In this document: positions 40,062 through 49,128 of the stretch, piece after piece
Position numbering within the stretch: position 1 is the first letter of the stretch
Layout: the number at the start of each line of letters is the position of its first letter
NCBI GenBank assembly: GCA_041402125.1
Contig: JAWKSY010000020.1
Coordinates: 28,684 to 92,683 of the forward strand
Source: JAWKSY01 sp041402125
GTDB lineage: Bacteria; Planctomycetota; GCA-002687715; DRQF01
Direction: 5' to 3'
DNA length: 64,000 bases
Program-made: the position numbers and the translations under genes
Notes under the pieces: generated by a model
Told to the model about the DNA's origin: nothing
Databases searched by the model: none
What the model saw: the letters and a program-made list of their open reading frames with translations, nothing else

Positions 40062-42269
40062 ATGTTCCGCCGCCTCCCCCTCCTTCTCGGCCTCGTCCTC
40101 GCCCTCCTCGGCGGCCGCGCGCCCGGACAGGATCCGACGGGCGACGCCGCGCTGCCCCTGCTGGTGGTCGATCGCGACGACGTCGACGTCCTGACCTCCT
40201 GTCGCGTCCGGGTGCCCGCGGACGTCGTCGTGCGCGACGTGAACGGCGACGGCGTCCTCCGCGTCCGCGCGGCCGGCGTCCGCCTCGTCTTCGAGGCCGG
40301 GGCGACGCTCCGGGGCGCGCCCGCGACGGAGGAGCCCGATCAGCGGCAGGGGATCGGCATCTCGGTGCGTGGGGTCGCCGACGTGAGGATCGAGGGCGCG
40401 CGACTGCGCGGTTTCAAGCTCGGGATCGAGGCCCGCGAGGCGCCGCGCCTCGTCGTGCTCGACGCGGATCTCGCGGACGGATTCCGCCAGCGCCTCCACT
40501 CGACGCCCGAGGCGGAGGACGCGGTCGACTGGCTCTACCCGCACCGCAACGACGACGGGGAGTGGTCGCGCGGCGGCGGGGCGGCCCTCCGGCTCCTCCG
40601 CTGCGACGACGCCCGGATCGAGCGGGTCCGCGTCCGCACGTCCCAGAACGGCATCATGATCGAGGACTCGGCCTCGCCCCTCGTCGTGGACGGCGACGCG
40701 AGCTTCCTCTCCGGCTGGGGCCTCGCCCTGTGGCGCGTCCGGGACGGGACCTTCGCCCGCTCGGCCTTCGACTTCTGCGTCCGCGGCTACTCGCACGGCG
40801 TCTACAACCGGGGGCAGGACTCGGCCGGGATCCTGATCTTCGAGCAGTGCGTCCGGAACCGCTTCCTCGAGTGCTCGGCGACGCACGGGGGCGACGGCGT
40901 CTTCGGCTTCGGCGGGATCGAGGCCCTCGGCGAGGTCGGCGAGCACGACGAGGACTGGTACCGGCGCCGCGGCTGCAACGACAATCTCTTCCTCGGCAAC
41001 GACTTCTCCCACGCCGCGGCCCACGGTCTCGAGATGACCTTCTCCTTCGGCAACCGCATCCTCGAGAACCGGCTCGTCGGCAACGCCATCTGCGGCATCT
41101 GGGGCGGCTACTCCCAGGACACCCTGATCGCGGGCAATCTCTTCGGCGACAACGGCGAGGGCGCCTACGGACGGGAGCGCGGCGGCGTGAACGTCGAACA
41201 CGGCCGCGACAACCGGATCCTCGACAACGCGTTCCGCGGCGACCGGTGCGGCGTCCATCTGTGGTGGGACGAGGATCCGGGACTCCTCGCGAAGCCGGGC
41301 GTCGTCGCGAACGGGGGCGGGCGCACGGCGCGGAACGTCGTCGCCGGCAACCTCTTCGTCGGGACGCCGGTCGCCCTCGAGGTGCGCGGCGAGAAGGGCG
41401 CGACGTTGGTGGGCGCGAATCGCCACGAGGACGTCGGACGCGAGCTCGTCACCGGGCCGGACGCCGCGATCGCGGCGCTCGAGGGGACGCCGCCGACCTG
41501 GGCCGCGCCGCGCGGGATCCGCGTTCCCGGGGCGACCCGGCCGGTCGGGGCGCGGCGCGCGCTCGGCGGGCGCGAGGCGATCGTGATGACGCCCTGGGGC
41601 CCCTGGGATCACGAGACGCCGTGGCTCGCCCGCGAGGGTCGGGGGCCGGACGGCGATCGCTGGCGCGTGCTCGGCGCCGACCCGGAGGGACTCGCGGTGG
41701 AGGGCGAGGTCGAGCTCGTCGCGGGGGAGGGCGGCCGGGTCGTCGTGCGGCCACGGGTCGCCGGCACCCCGCGCCCCTACCGGCTCCGCCACGCCGCGGC
41801 CGGACTCGAGGGGCGCGGAGTCGCGATGGTCCTCGACTGGCGGGTCCGCGCCTTCGCGACCGCCGGCGATCCGCGCGCGGGCGGCGAGGCCTGGCGCGCG
41901 GCGGCCGCCGCGGCGCCCGTCCGCCGGCTCTCCGCGCTCCGCCTGCCCTTCGGCGGCGGGGGACCGGGAGATCTCGTGGTCGAGGGCGCCGTCCTCGCGC
42001 CCGAGGTCGCCGCCGATCGATTCGGGGTCGTCGCGGAGCTCGAGGTCGAGCTCCCCGCCGGCCGCTGGACCGTCGTCACCACGAGCGACGACGGCGTCCG
42101 CGTCCGGGCGGACGGGCGCGTGATCCTCGAGAACTGGACGCACCACGGCGCGACGCGCGACGAGGCGACGATCGATCTCGCGGAGGCGCGTCGCGTGCGA
42201 CTCGAGGTGGAGTACTTCGAACTCGACGGGGCGGCGGTCCTGGACGTCCGGCTCGCGCCGGCGCGCTGA
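40062..42269 (+). CDS. Secreted right-handed beta-helix protein with PA14-like C-terminus
   Basis: A signal peptide (about residues 1-23) precedes NosD/pectate-lyase-like parallel beta-helix coils (about residues 70-450), seen as repeated NRFLECSA, NDNLFLGNDFSHA, NRILENRLVGNAI, DTLIAGNLFGDNG and NRILDNAFRGDRC. The last about 130 residues resemble a PA14 domain (LPAGRWTVVTTSDDGVRVRADG, WTHHG, LEVEYFELDGAAVLDVRL). Beta-helix proteins of this build bind or cleave polysaccharides; I see no certain catalytic residues. The gene is intact and 735 residues long. Confidence 0.85.
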   Translation: MFRRLPLLLGLVLALLGGRAPGQDPTGDAALPLLVVDRDDVDVLTSCRVRVPADVVVRDVNGDGVLRVRAAGVRLVFEAGATLRGAPATEEPDQRQGIGISVRGVADVRIEGARLRGFKLGIEAREAPRLVVLDADLADGFRQRLHSTPEAEDAVDWLYPHRNDDGEWSRGGGAALRLLRCDDARIERVRVRTSQNGIMIEDSASPLVVDGDASFLSGWGLALWRVRDGTFARSAFDFCVRGYSHGVYNRGQDSAGILIFEQCVRNRFLECSATHGGDGVFGFGGIEALGEVGEHDEDWYRRRGCNDNLFLGNDFSHAAAHGLEMTFSFGNRILENRLVGNAICGIWGGYSQDTLIAGNLFGDNGEGAYGRERGGVNVEHGRDNRILDNAFRGDRCGVHLWWDEDPGLLAKPGVVANGGGRTARNVVAGNLFVGTPVALEVRGEKGATLVGANRHEDVGRELVTGPDAAIAALEGTPPTWAAPRGIRVPGATRPVGARRALGGREAIVMTPWGPWDHETPWLAREGRGPDGDRWRVLGADPEGLAVEGEVELVAGEGGRVVVRPRVAGTPRPYRLRHAAAGLEGRGVAMVLDWRVRAFATAGDPRAGGEAWRAAAAAAPVRRLSALRLPFGGGGPGDLVVEGAVLAPEVAADRFGVVAELEVELPAGRWTVVTTSDDGVRVRADGRVILENWTHHGATRDEATIDLAEARRVRLEVEYFELDGAAVLDVRLAPAR

Positions 42270-42289
42270 CCGAGGTCGGAGTCGACGGC

Positions 42290-43092
42290 TCAGTCGCCGG
42301 TTTCGGCGAGGCGCCGGCGCAGCGCGGCGGCGTCGGGGACGCCCAGCGACTCGTAGAAGCTCGCGACGACGAGCGCCTTCGCGCGGAGGCGCGGGTGGCG
42401 TCGCGCGAGCGCGACGAGGTCCTCGGGGCGCAGCATCATCCCGCGGACGAGGGTGTTCAGGTCGTTCTCGAGGCTGCTGCGGGCGTAGCGGGTCAGGAAT
42501 CCCGCCGCGAGGTCCTCGGGATCGCTCGCGTCGAGGTCGCGGCGGTGGAGGACCTCGACGCCGCTGCCTCCGTAGCTGAAGTCCGGCGGCAGTGCGGCCT
42601 CGAAGGCGGCGCGGTCGAAGAGGTCGGCGTGGTTGCGCCAGAGCACGCTCGAGAACTCGGCGTGGAGGACGCCGCGGAGGTGGGCGTCGTCGAAGCCCTC
42701 GTCGAGCCCGCGACAGGTGAGGTAGATCGCGTCGCGGTCGTTCGTGCCGCCGTAGTCCCGACGGTAGAAGACGAGACGACCGGCGATCGCGACGCGGCTC
42801 AGCTCCCGCGCGACGAGCGATCGGGGATAGCGGGCGAGCACGGTCCGCAGCGCGACCAGGGCGCGCGCGACGTCGTCATCGGTCGCGGACTCGGCCCGCC
42901 CGAAGATGGGGCGACGCGTCCAGACCGTCGGCAGGAAGTCGGCTCCTCGGCGTCGAGGTCGACCCGCGGGCCGAAGTCGCGCCGGATCCCCTCCGCCCGC
43001 GCCAGGAGCTCCCCGTCGCGGGAGAGGGGCGGACCGCCGCCGTGGGCGCAGCCGAGGACGGCGATCGTCAGCGAGAGCAGGGCGAGGCGCAC
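42290..43092 (-). CDS. Putative metallopeptidase-like lipoprotein (frameshifted)
   Basis: A GTG start at 43092, with GGAGGAG upstream, gives a lipoprotein signal (LTIAVLGCAHGG). Near 42945-42960 the frame shifts, then reads cleanly from FLPTVWTRRPIFGRA to the stop. The core DDAHLRGVLHAEFSSVLWRNHADLF resembles a family of putative zinc-binding metallopeptidases in Bacteroidota with an HHEFSS motif; here the first histidine is not doubled and no HExxH is visible, so activity is uncertain. It converges with the beta-helix gene. Confidence 0.55.
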
Positions 43093-43202
43093 GGCGCGGG
43101 TCTCCTCCGGGGCGTCCCGCGCTCGCGGGTCGCTCGCGCCATCCTGCCGGGAGGGGAGCGGTCGGCAAGGGTCGCCGCGCGAACTTCGCGTCGTCGCATG
43201 AA

Positions 43203-43241
43203 GGAGCGCGCGACCGGGAGCCGAACCCGGCCGCGCGCTCC
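43203..43241 (-). terminator. Hairpin terminator after the PDZ gene
   Basis: A 16-bp stem with one mismatch (43203-43218 with 43226-43241) and a 7-base loop lies about 70 bases past the PDZ gene stop on the minus strand. A second, shorter hairpin at 43275-43298 is closer to the stop. Confidence 0.6.
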
Positions 43242-43310
43242 GTCTCGTGCATCGTCCGCGTCAGGTCCGAGCCTCCATCCCCGCGCCGGCGGGGATGGAC
43301 GCACGGGCTC

Positions 43311-44357
43311 TCAGATCTTGCGGGACTTCAGGCGCGGCGCGCCCTTGAGAGCCTCGAGGGTGGCGCGTTCGCCGCTCTTGCGCTCGACCTCGAGCGTGAT
43401 CGGGTCGCGGTCGGTCGCGGCGCCCAGCGCGGTGGCGATCGTCGCCGCGCCGCGGATCGTCTCGCCGTTGATCCGGAGCAGGGTGTCGCCGGGGCGCAGG
43501 CCGAGGCGGGCGGCGAGCGTGCCGGGCTCGACGTTCTCGATGACCAGACCCTCGCCGGCCGCGAGGTTCAGCGCCTCGAGGCGCGCCGGATCGACCGGGC
43601 GCACGAGCACGCCGAGGCGCTCGCGACCGGGCGCGGCCGGCGGCGCGGCGCGGGGCGCGAGCGGACGGCCGCCGAAGGCGTCGAAGCCGCTCCCGAAGTC
43701 GCCCTGGAAGCGACGCCGCATCTCCTCCATGCGCTCGCGCAGGTCGCCGAAGCCGTTCAGGTCCTCGAAGGGCGCGAGTCCCGAGCCGAACTTCATCTCG
43801 CCGATGCCGTACTTCTCGGCGAGCTCGGGGTGCTCGGTCCGGAAGGCCTCGATGCTGTCGGCCTCGTAGGTCTTGGTCTCCGTCCGACCGTTGTCGTCGG
43901 TCTCGGTGATCTCCACCTTCACGCCGTCGGGGCCGGCCTGGATCGAGACGCCGTTGCTCTCGCCGGGGGCGCCGGGGATCGCGCGCAGGCGACCGGCGAA
44001 CCCCTGGGCGAGGTCGTCCATGTCGATCGAGAAGCCGCCCTGCGGGCCGAGGTGGAAGCCGAAGGCGTCGCCGTCCTCGAGCAGGTCGCGCAGGCGGAGC
44101 GGGCCGCCGCGCGCTCCCTGGAGCTCACGGAGTTCGGCGCGCAGCTCGCGCCGTCGGGCCTCGAGCTCGGCGAGCTCGCGGCGGATCTCGGCGATGCGGT
44201 CGGGGGCGGCGTCGGGCGCGGCCTCGTCCTTCGCGGGCGGCGCCACCGTCTCGGGGCGAGCGCCGGGCTTGGCGCCGGCTCCCTCGTCCTGTCCGTAGAG
44301 GGCGGTGCCGACGACCGTGAAGGCGCTCAAGATGGCCAGGGTCAGCAGGGTACGCAT
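43311..44357 (-). CDS. Secreted PDZ-domain protein
   Basis: A signal peptide (about residues 1-22) is followed by a proline/alanine linker, a coiled coil (RIAEIRRELAELEARRRELRAELRELQGARGG), a middle region with a repeated asparagine/glycine pattern, and one PDZ domain at about residues 255-335. The domain shows LGVLVRPVDPARLEALNLAAGEGLVIENV and AARLGLRPGDTLLRINGETI. No protease domain is present, so it is probably a PDZ adaptor in the envelope. ATG 44357 has GAGGAGG upstream, so I prefer it to the in-frame codon 60 bases upstream. Confidence 0.8.
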   Translation of the reverse strand: MRTLLTLAILSAFTVVGTALYGQDEGAGAKPGARPETVAPPAKDEAAPDAAPDRIAEIRRELAELEARRRELRAELRELQGARGGPLRLRDLLEDGDAFGFHLGPQGGFSIDMDDLAQGFAGRLRAIPGAPGESNGVSIQAGPDGVKVEITETDDNGRTETKTYEADSIEAFRTEHPELAEKYGIGEMKFGSGLAPFEDLNGFGDLRERMEEMRRRFQGDFGSGFDAFGGRPLAPRAAPPAAPGRERLGVLVRPVDPARLEALNLAAGEGLVIENVEPGTLAARLGLRPGDTLLRINGETIRGAATIATALGAATDRDPITLEVERKSGERATLEALKGAPRLKSRKI

Positions 44358-44497
44358 GGGAAGTTCGTCCTCCTCGTTCGTCTTCGGGCCCCCGGAGGGG
44401 CGCGTCCATCCCGACAACGTGCGAGAGCGGCGGATGCTCCCCGCCCGGACCGAAATGTTCCGGCGGGGTCGGGGTCGGGGGGACGGCGGGGGCTTGA

Positions 44498-44503
44498 TAT
44501 CCT
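44498..44503 (+). promoter_or_regulatory. -10-like TATCCT abutting the start, possibly leaderless
   Basis: TATCCT sits only six bases before the GTG at 44510, in the same TATCCTCG context as other putative promoters. A start site seven bases past the -10 would put transcription on the start codon. Confidence 0.4.
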
Positions 44504-44509
44504 CGCCCC

Positions 44510-44935
44510 GTGGAAACGCGGATCACCCCCCTCTTCGCGGACGACGTCACGCAGCTCGGCCACCGCTGGACGCGCGTCTCCGACCTCGTCGCGGAGCGTC
44601 TCCCGGACGCGAGCCTCGAGCGCTCTCCGGACGATCTGGCGGTGCTGCGGCGCCTGCTCGAGGAGGAGGTCGTCACGACCGCGGACCTCCTCGTGCTCCA
44701 GGACATGGGAGCCGTGCTCGGCTTCGCGCTCAACGCCGTCGAGCCGCGCCTGGTCTGGGTGATGGTCGAGGACGAGCTCGGCCGCGATCCCGCCCTCTAC
44801 TTCCGACCGACGGGCGCGCTCGTCTTCCCGCTCACGATGTTCTCGAAGCGCGTCGAGCGCGGCGAGGCCCTGGAGCCGCGCGGCATCTTCGACGCCGTGC
44901 TCGCCCAGCTCGAGATCCCCTCCGAGGAGAGTTGA
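44510..44935 (+). CDS. DUF3806-like protein
   Basis: The 141-residue cytosolic protein has MGAVLGFALNAVEPRLVWVMVEDELGRDPALYF and GALVFPLTMFSKRVERGEALE, a pattern I associate with the DUF3806 family; function unknown. It lies immediately upstream of a SUI1-domain gene with a one-base gap, so the two form an operon. The GTG start has no visible ribosome-binding site, consistent with a leaderless transcript. Confidence 0.6.
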   Translation: METRITPLFADDVTQLGHRWTRVSDLVAERLPDASLERSPDDLAVLRRLLEEEVVTTADLLVLQDMGAVLGFALNAVEPRLVWVMVEDELGRDPALYFRPTGALVFPLTMFSKRVERGEALEPRGIFDAVLAQLEIPSEES

Positions 44936-44936
44936 G

Positions 44937-45269
44937 ATGCGCCGGCGAGATCCCAACCTCCGCGCCGTCTTCGATTCGGACCGCGGCCGCCTCGAGACGG
45001 GCGAGGCCGCGGAGACGCCCGTCGATCGCGACCGCGTCGCGCGGCTGCGCCTGGAGACCTCGGGGCGCCGCGGCAAGGCGGTCACCGTCCTCTACGATCT
45101 CCCCCTCGACGCGGAGGAGACGAAGGCGCTCGCCCAGGAACTCAAGCGGGCCTGCTCGAGCGGCGGATCGCTGAAGGACGGGCGCATCGAGATCCAGGGC
45201 GATCACCGGGCGGCGGTCGAGGCCGTGATGAAGAAGCGCGGCCTGTCGGTGAAGCGCTCGGGCGGCTGA
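44937..45269 (+). CDS. SUI1/YciH-like translation factor
   Basis: The 110-residue protein carries the eIF1/SUI1 domain in its second half: LETSGRRGKAVTVLYDLPLD, then LKRACSSGGSLKDGRIEIQGDHRAAVEAVMKKRG, with the GGSxKDGxIEIQGDH motif of the bacterial YciH group. These proteins bind the ribosome P-site region and influence start-codon selection. The stop codon TGA abuts the convergent sulfatase stop, the two making the palindrome TGATCA. Confidence 0.85.
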   Translation: MRRRDPNLRAVFDSDRGRLETGEAAETPVDRDRVARLRLETSGRRGKAVTVLYDLPLDAEETKALAQELKRACSSGGSLKDGRIEIQGDHRAAVEAVMKKRGLSVKRSGG

Positions 45270-48251
45270 TCAGCCGTCGAGGTCGACGTCGACGTAGCCG
45301 CCGCAGCTCGGCTTCGCGCCCTCGCGCCGTTCGAGACGCAGGGCTCCGGCCGCCGGGGAGAGCCCCTCGATCACGAGCGGGAGGCCGGCCGACTCGGCGC
45401 CGACCCCGATCTCGAAGCGTCGTCCGCCACCCTCGATGACGAGCCGGCCGAGCGGCGGCATCTCGAGGAACAGCCCGACGAGTCGCGGACCGGGGACGGC
45501 CTCGAGCGGGAGCTCGGCGCGGTCGGCGAGCATCTCGGCGAACGGCGTGCCCGCGCCCGGCGCGGCGAATCCCCGCCCCGGGTGCTCCGAGACGAGGTAG
45601 CGACGGGCGGGGACGTCCCCGCACTGGGCGACGGCCGAGAGCAGGAGCGAGAGCGTCCGGCCGCGCTCGGGCGTCGCCGGGAGCGCCCCCTCGCGCGCGA
45701 GGCGGCGCAGCCGGGGGAGCAGGGCGCGGCGCACGGCCTGGCGTCCGCCGGCCACCGCGCGGGTCCGCATCGCCGCCGCGAGGTCGACCACGCCGAAGGG
45801 CGACAGCGTCGTCGGATCGACCTCCACCAGCGCGCGATCGAGGGTGTCGCATTCGTCCGGCTCGCGTCGTCCCTGGGGCTCCTCGCCGAGGATCCGCAGG
45901 GCGCGCGACCGCGTCCAGGCGCTCGGGGCGCGGAGGCCGGCGACGAGGAGTCCGGTGGGGGCTCGGTCCTCGAGCCGGATCCCGCGCCAGCGCCATCCCG
46001 CGAGGCGCGCGTCGAGATCGTCCGGCCACTCCTCGGGGGCGAGGGCCGCCAGGCGCGCCGTCGTCGCATCGCTCGCGTCGCGGAGTCCGAGATCGAAGCG
46101 GGCGGCGAGCACGGCCGGTCGCCGGTCGTCCGGCCCGGCGGCGGGAAGTCGCCCCTCGAGCGCGCCCTCGAGGAGCGCCTCGAGGGCCGCGTCTCGTCCG
46201 CCGTCGCGCGACCGCTCGCGCGCGAGGAGCTCGCGCAGCGCGACCTCGTCCCGGCGGTCGCAGAAGTAGAGCAGTCCGCGGAGGCGGTCGGCGACATCGA
46301 GGTCGGCCGCGAGCAGGAGCGTCGAGGCCATCGCGCCGGGGCCGAGTCGCTCGGCCTCGCGGAGCAGCTCCGCGATCCCGGCGGCGACGGGGGGAGGCGT
46401 CGTCGCGCCGGGCAGGAGGCGCCGCCGGCCGAGCTCGCGCGCCATCGACGCCGTGATCTCGGGCCGGTCGTCCGCGATGTCCCGTCGTTCGCCGGGGTCC
46501 GTCTCGAGGTCGAAGAGGCGGCGCCGCCGGGCTCGCAGGTCCTCGATGAGCTTGTAGCGCGGCCCGATCAGGGCGGCCTGGGCCGAGAACCGGTGCGAGC
46601 CGAGCGGCGGATTCTCGACGACGACCGTCTCGACCCGAGCGGGATCCTCGAGTCCGAGGATCCGCGGCAGGAGGCTCCGTCCGCCGAATCCGCGGGGTGG
46701 ACGCGGCAGCCCGAAGACGTCCGCGAGGGTGGGAGCGAGATCGATCAAGGAGACGCAGTCGGCGCGCCGCCCCGGGGTGAGGCCGGGGCCGGAGACGAAG
46801 AGCGGAACCGCGACGGTCTCCTCGTGGACGGAGGTCGCGTGAAAGTCGAGCCCGTGCTCCCCGAAGGCCTCGCCGTGGTCCGAGGTGACGATGATCCAGG
46901 TCTCGCGGAGGCGTCCCTCGGCCTCGAGGATCCCGAGCAGGCGTCGCGCGTCGTCGTCGGCGTGGCGCAGCTCGGCCGCGTGGCGCTCCGCCGGGGAGTC
47001 TCCGCTCCGGAAGGCCTCGCCCGCGTCCTCGTAGGGCGCGTGCGGTCTGAGGAGGTGCACCCAGGCGAACCAGCGATCTCCCGGCGCGTCGGGGCGGATC
47101 GCGGCCGCGATCTCCTCCGGCGAGGGATCGCTCCAGTCGCGGGACGTTCCCGCCGCGAAGTCGAGCGGAGGCCGCCCCGGCGGAAGCCCGGGGCCGAAGG
47201 GGGCCCGGGCGATCGCGCTGCGCGTCACGACCCCGGCCCGGTTCAGCGCGCTCGTCACGAGCGGCGCGCCCGCGAGCTCGCCGGTGAACTGTCGCAGAGG
47301 GGCGATCGACCAGCCCCCGAGCGCGGCGCGCAGGCTGAACTCCGTGCTGGGGGCGGGGGAGTAGGCGCGGGTGAACTCCACCGAGCGCGCGCGCAGGGCG
47401 TCGAGGAAGGGAGTCACGGCGCGCCCTCCGATCTCCGCTCCGAGGCGATCGCGTCGCCAGGCGTCGAGGCTCAGCACGAGCACGCCGCGCGGGAGGCCCC
47501 CTCGGCTCCGGAGGTCGTCGAGGGCGGCGCGGCCCGCCTCCGACTCGCTCCAGGGTGCGGGCGGATTCCAGGCCTCGGTGTCCTCCGCGATCGGGGGCAG
47601 GAGCCGGAAGCGGAGCTCCGCGAGGAGCGGACCGGAGAGGGGAGCGCGGTCGAGGACCCAGTCGGGTCGCCCCCAGCGTCCGAGCGCCGGACCGACGAGG
47701 GCGACCGTCGCGACGAGGACGAGCGGCGGCGCGAAGGCCGCGGCGGCGCGGAAGGGCCGGCGGAGGTGGAGGCGAGGTGCGACGAGGAGGGCGCCGACGA
47801 TCGCGGCCGCGAGTCGCAGGCGGGGATAGAGGCCCGGGAGGGTGAGCAGGCTCGCCGCGAGCAGGCCGAGCCCGACGGCGGCGAGGAGGAGATCGGTCCT
47901 CCGGCGACGGGGGAGAAAGGAGAGGAGGAAGGCCAGGGAGCCCGCGAGCGGCCCCCAGGACGCGGCCAGGGGCCAGGTCGCCGCGCGGGCGCCCTGGGCC
48001 GCCTCGAAGCCGAGAAGGGCCACCGCGACGCCGAAGGCCGGACGACCGAGCCGCCCCGCGTCGAGACCGATCAGGGTGCCGAGGAGTCCACCGGCGACGA
48101 GGGGGGCCAGGAGACCGATCGCCTCGCCGGGTCCCGCCGGCGCGTCGCCCCCCCTCCCGACGACGACCGCGATCTCCGCCGCCGCGACGAGCGCGCCGAG
48201 GGCTCCGCCGAGGGCCGCGCCGGCTCCGATCCTCGTCTTCCAGGTCGCCAT
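45270..48251 (-). CDS. Membrane sulfatase/phosphotransferase-superfamily protein with HEAT-like tail
   Basis: The 993-residue protein begins with about seven to eight transmembrane helices (residues 10-210). An alkaline-phosphatase-superfamily (sulfatase-like) domain follows at about residues 260-600. Metal and catalytic signs are LSLDAWRRDRLG, YSPAPSTEFSLRA, WVHLLRPHAPYED and IIVTSDHGEAFGEHG. The nucleophile position carries Ser/Thr, not the Cys/Ser-x-Pro-x-Arg of formylglycine sulfatases. The C-terminal about 380 residues are helical and HEAT-like. The layout recalls LtaS/EptA-type phosphotransferases. ATG 48251 has GGAGGCGG upstream. Confidence 0.75.
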   Translation of the reverse strand: MATWKTRIGAGAALGGALGALVAAAEIAVVVGRGGDAPAGPGEAIGLLAPLVAGGLLGTLIGLDAGRLGRPAFGVAVALLGFEAAQGARAATWPLAASWGPLAGSLAFLLSFLPRRRRTDLLLAAVGLGLLAASLLTLPGLYPRLRLAAAIVGALLVAPRLHLRRPFRAAAAFAPPLVLVATVALVGPALGRWGRPDWVLDRAPLSGPLLAELRFRLLPPIAEDTEAWNPPAPWSESEAGRAALDDLRSRGGLPRGVLVLSLDAWRRDRLGAEIGGRAVTPFLDALRARSVEFTRAYSPAPSTEFSLRAALGGWSIAPLRQFTGELAGAPLVTSALNRAGVVTRSAIARAPFGPGLPPGRPPLDFAAGTSRDWSDPSPEEIAAAIRPDAPGDRWFAWVHLLRPHAPYEDAGEAFRSGDSPAERHAAELRHADDDARRLLGILEAEGRLRETWIIVTSDHGEAFGEHGLDFHATSVHEETVAVPLFVSGPGLTPGRRADCVSLIDLAPTLADVFGLPRPPRGFGGRSLLPRILGLEDPARVETVVVENPPLGSHRFSAQAALIGPRYKLIEDLRARRRRLFDLETDPGERRDIADDRPEITASMARELGRRRLLPGATTPPPVAAGIAELLREAERLGPGAMASTLLLAADLDVADRLRGLLYFCDRRDEVALRELLARERSRDGGRDAALEALLEGALEGRLPAAGPDDRRPAVLAARFDLGLRDASDATTARLAALAPEEWPDDLDARLAGWRWRGIRLEDRAPTGLLVAGLRAPSAWTRSRALRILGEEPQGRREPDECDTLDRALVEVDPTTLSPFGVVDLAAAMRTRAVAGGRQAVRRALLPRLRRLAREGALPATPERGRTLSLLLSAVAQCGDVPARRYLVSEHPGRGFAAPGAGTPFAEMLADRAELPLEAVPGPRLVGLFLEMPPLGRLVIEGGGRRFEIGVGAESAGLPLVIEGLSPAAGALRLERREGAKPSCGGYVDVDLDG

Positions 48252-48349
48252 CGTCTCGCCGCCTCCGACCCGCGTCCTCCGACGGGAAGTGTAAGCGGCG
48301 GGGCTCCCGCGCGCGCGGGCCTCGTCGGCGTGGTCGCGTGAATTGGGGC

Positions 48350-48383
48350 GGGCCGCCCCCCGGGAGTCTCCGGGGGGCGGCCC
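48350..48383 (-). terminator. Hairpin terminator between two minus-strand genes
   Basis: A perfect 14-bp GC-rich stem (48350-48363 with 48370-48383) with a 6-base loop separates the coiled-coil gene at 48412 from the sulfatase-like gene. Confidence 0.7.
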
Positions 48384-48411
48384 TCGCGATCCGATGCGAT
48401 TCCGGGCGCGT

Positions 48412-49128
48412 TCAGCGACCCCGGCGACCCGAGCGGTCCCCGCGGCGGTCGTCGTCGCGACGATCCCCGTGGCGATCGTCGTCGCGGCGGTCCCCGCGGC
48501 GGTCGTCGTCCCGACGATCACCGACGAAGAGGGCGGCGCGCAGCCGGGCGAGGCGCTCGTGACTCTCCGCGATCACGCAGCGCTGGGCTTCGATGTCGCG
48601 GCAGAGTCCCGCGAGTCGGGCGTCCAGATCGTCCCGGCGACGGCAGAGCTCCTCGCGCTCGCAGCGGCGGCTCTCGATCCGCGCGTCGAGGGCGACGAGG
48701 TCGCACTCGAGGCGTTCGATCTCGCGTCGCAGCGAGAGGACCCGCCCGTGCGGGGCGCGACGGCGACGTCGCTCGATCTCGGCGAGCTCGCCCCGGCGGT
48801 CGCGGAGATCCGCCGCCAGCGCGGCGCGCTCCCCGTGCATCCGTCCGAGCTCACGCTCGAGTGCCGCGAAATCGCGTCCGATCTCGTGGCGTCGCGACTC
48901 GAGTTCACCCTGGCGGCGCTCGAGCTCGGCGAGCCGGAGACCCTCCTCGCGGACGCGGATCGTCTCGCGGGCGATGTCCCGGGCGATCTCGATCCGACGG
49001 TCGACGTCCCGGCCGAAGAGGTTCGGGGCGGGCTTGTGGCCGAACTGGAATCCCTGGTCGATGGCCCGCACCCCGGCGAGGGGAGCGAGCGTCAGGATCA
49101 GAGCGAACAGGCTCGTGCTGAGTCTCAT
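48412..49128 (-). CDS. Secreted coiled-coil protein with Asp/Arg repeat tail
   Basis: The 238-residue product has a signal peptide (about residues 1-22), then a long helix-forming region rich in Arg, Glu and Leu with heptad spacing (about residues 45-190), then a C-terminal tail of three nine-residue units xGDRRDDDR ending GDRSGRRGR. Function is unknown. The ATG at 49128 has GGAGGAG upstream. The 27-base repeat unit is visible at the DNA level. Confidence 0.6.
   Translation of the reverse strand: MRLSTSLFALILTLAPLAGVRAIDQGFQFGHKPAPNLFGRDVDRRIEIARDIARETIRVREEGLRLAELERRQGELESRRHEIGRDFAALERELGRMHGERAALAADLRDRRGELAEIERRRRRAPHGRVLSLRREIERLECDLVALDARIESRRCEREELCRRRDDLDARLAGLCRDIEAQRCVIAESHERLARLRAALFVGDRRDDDRRGDRRDDDRHGDRRDDDRRGDRSGRRGR
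48442..48522. repeat. 27-bp tandem repeat encoding xGDRRDDDR
   Basis: Three 27-base units encode VGDRRDDDR-like peptides in the coiled-coil protein; the third position of codons differs between units (for example GATCGTCGTCGCG against GGTCGTCGTCCCG), so the peptide is conserved more than the DNA. Confidence 0.8.
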
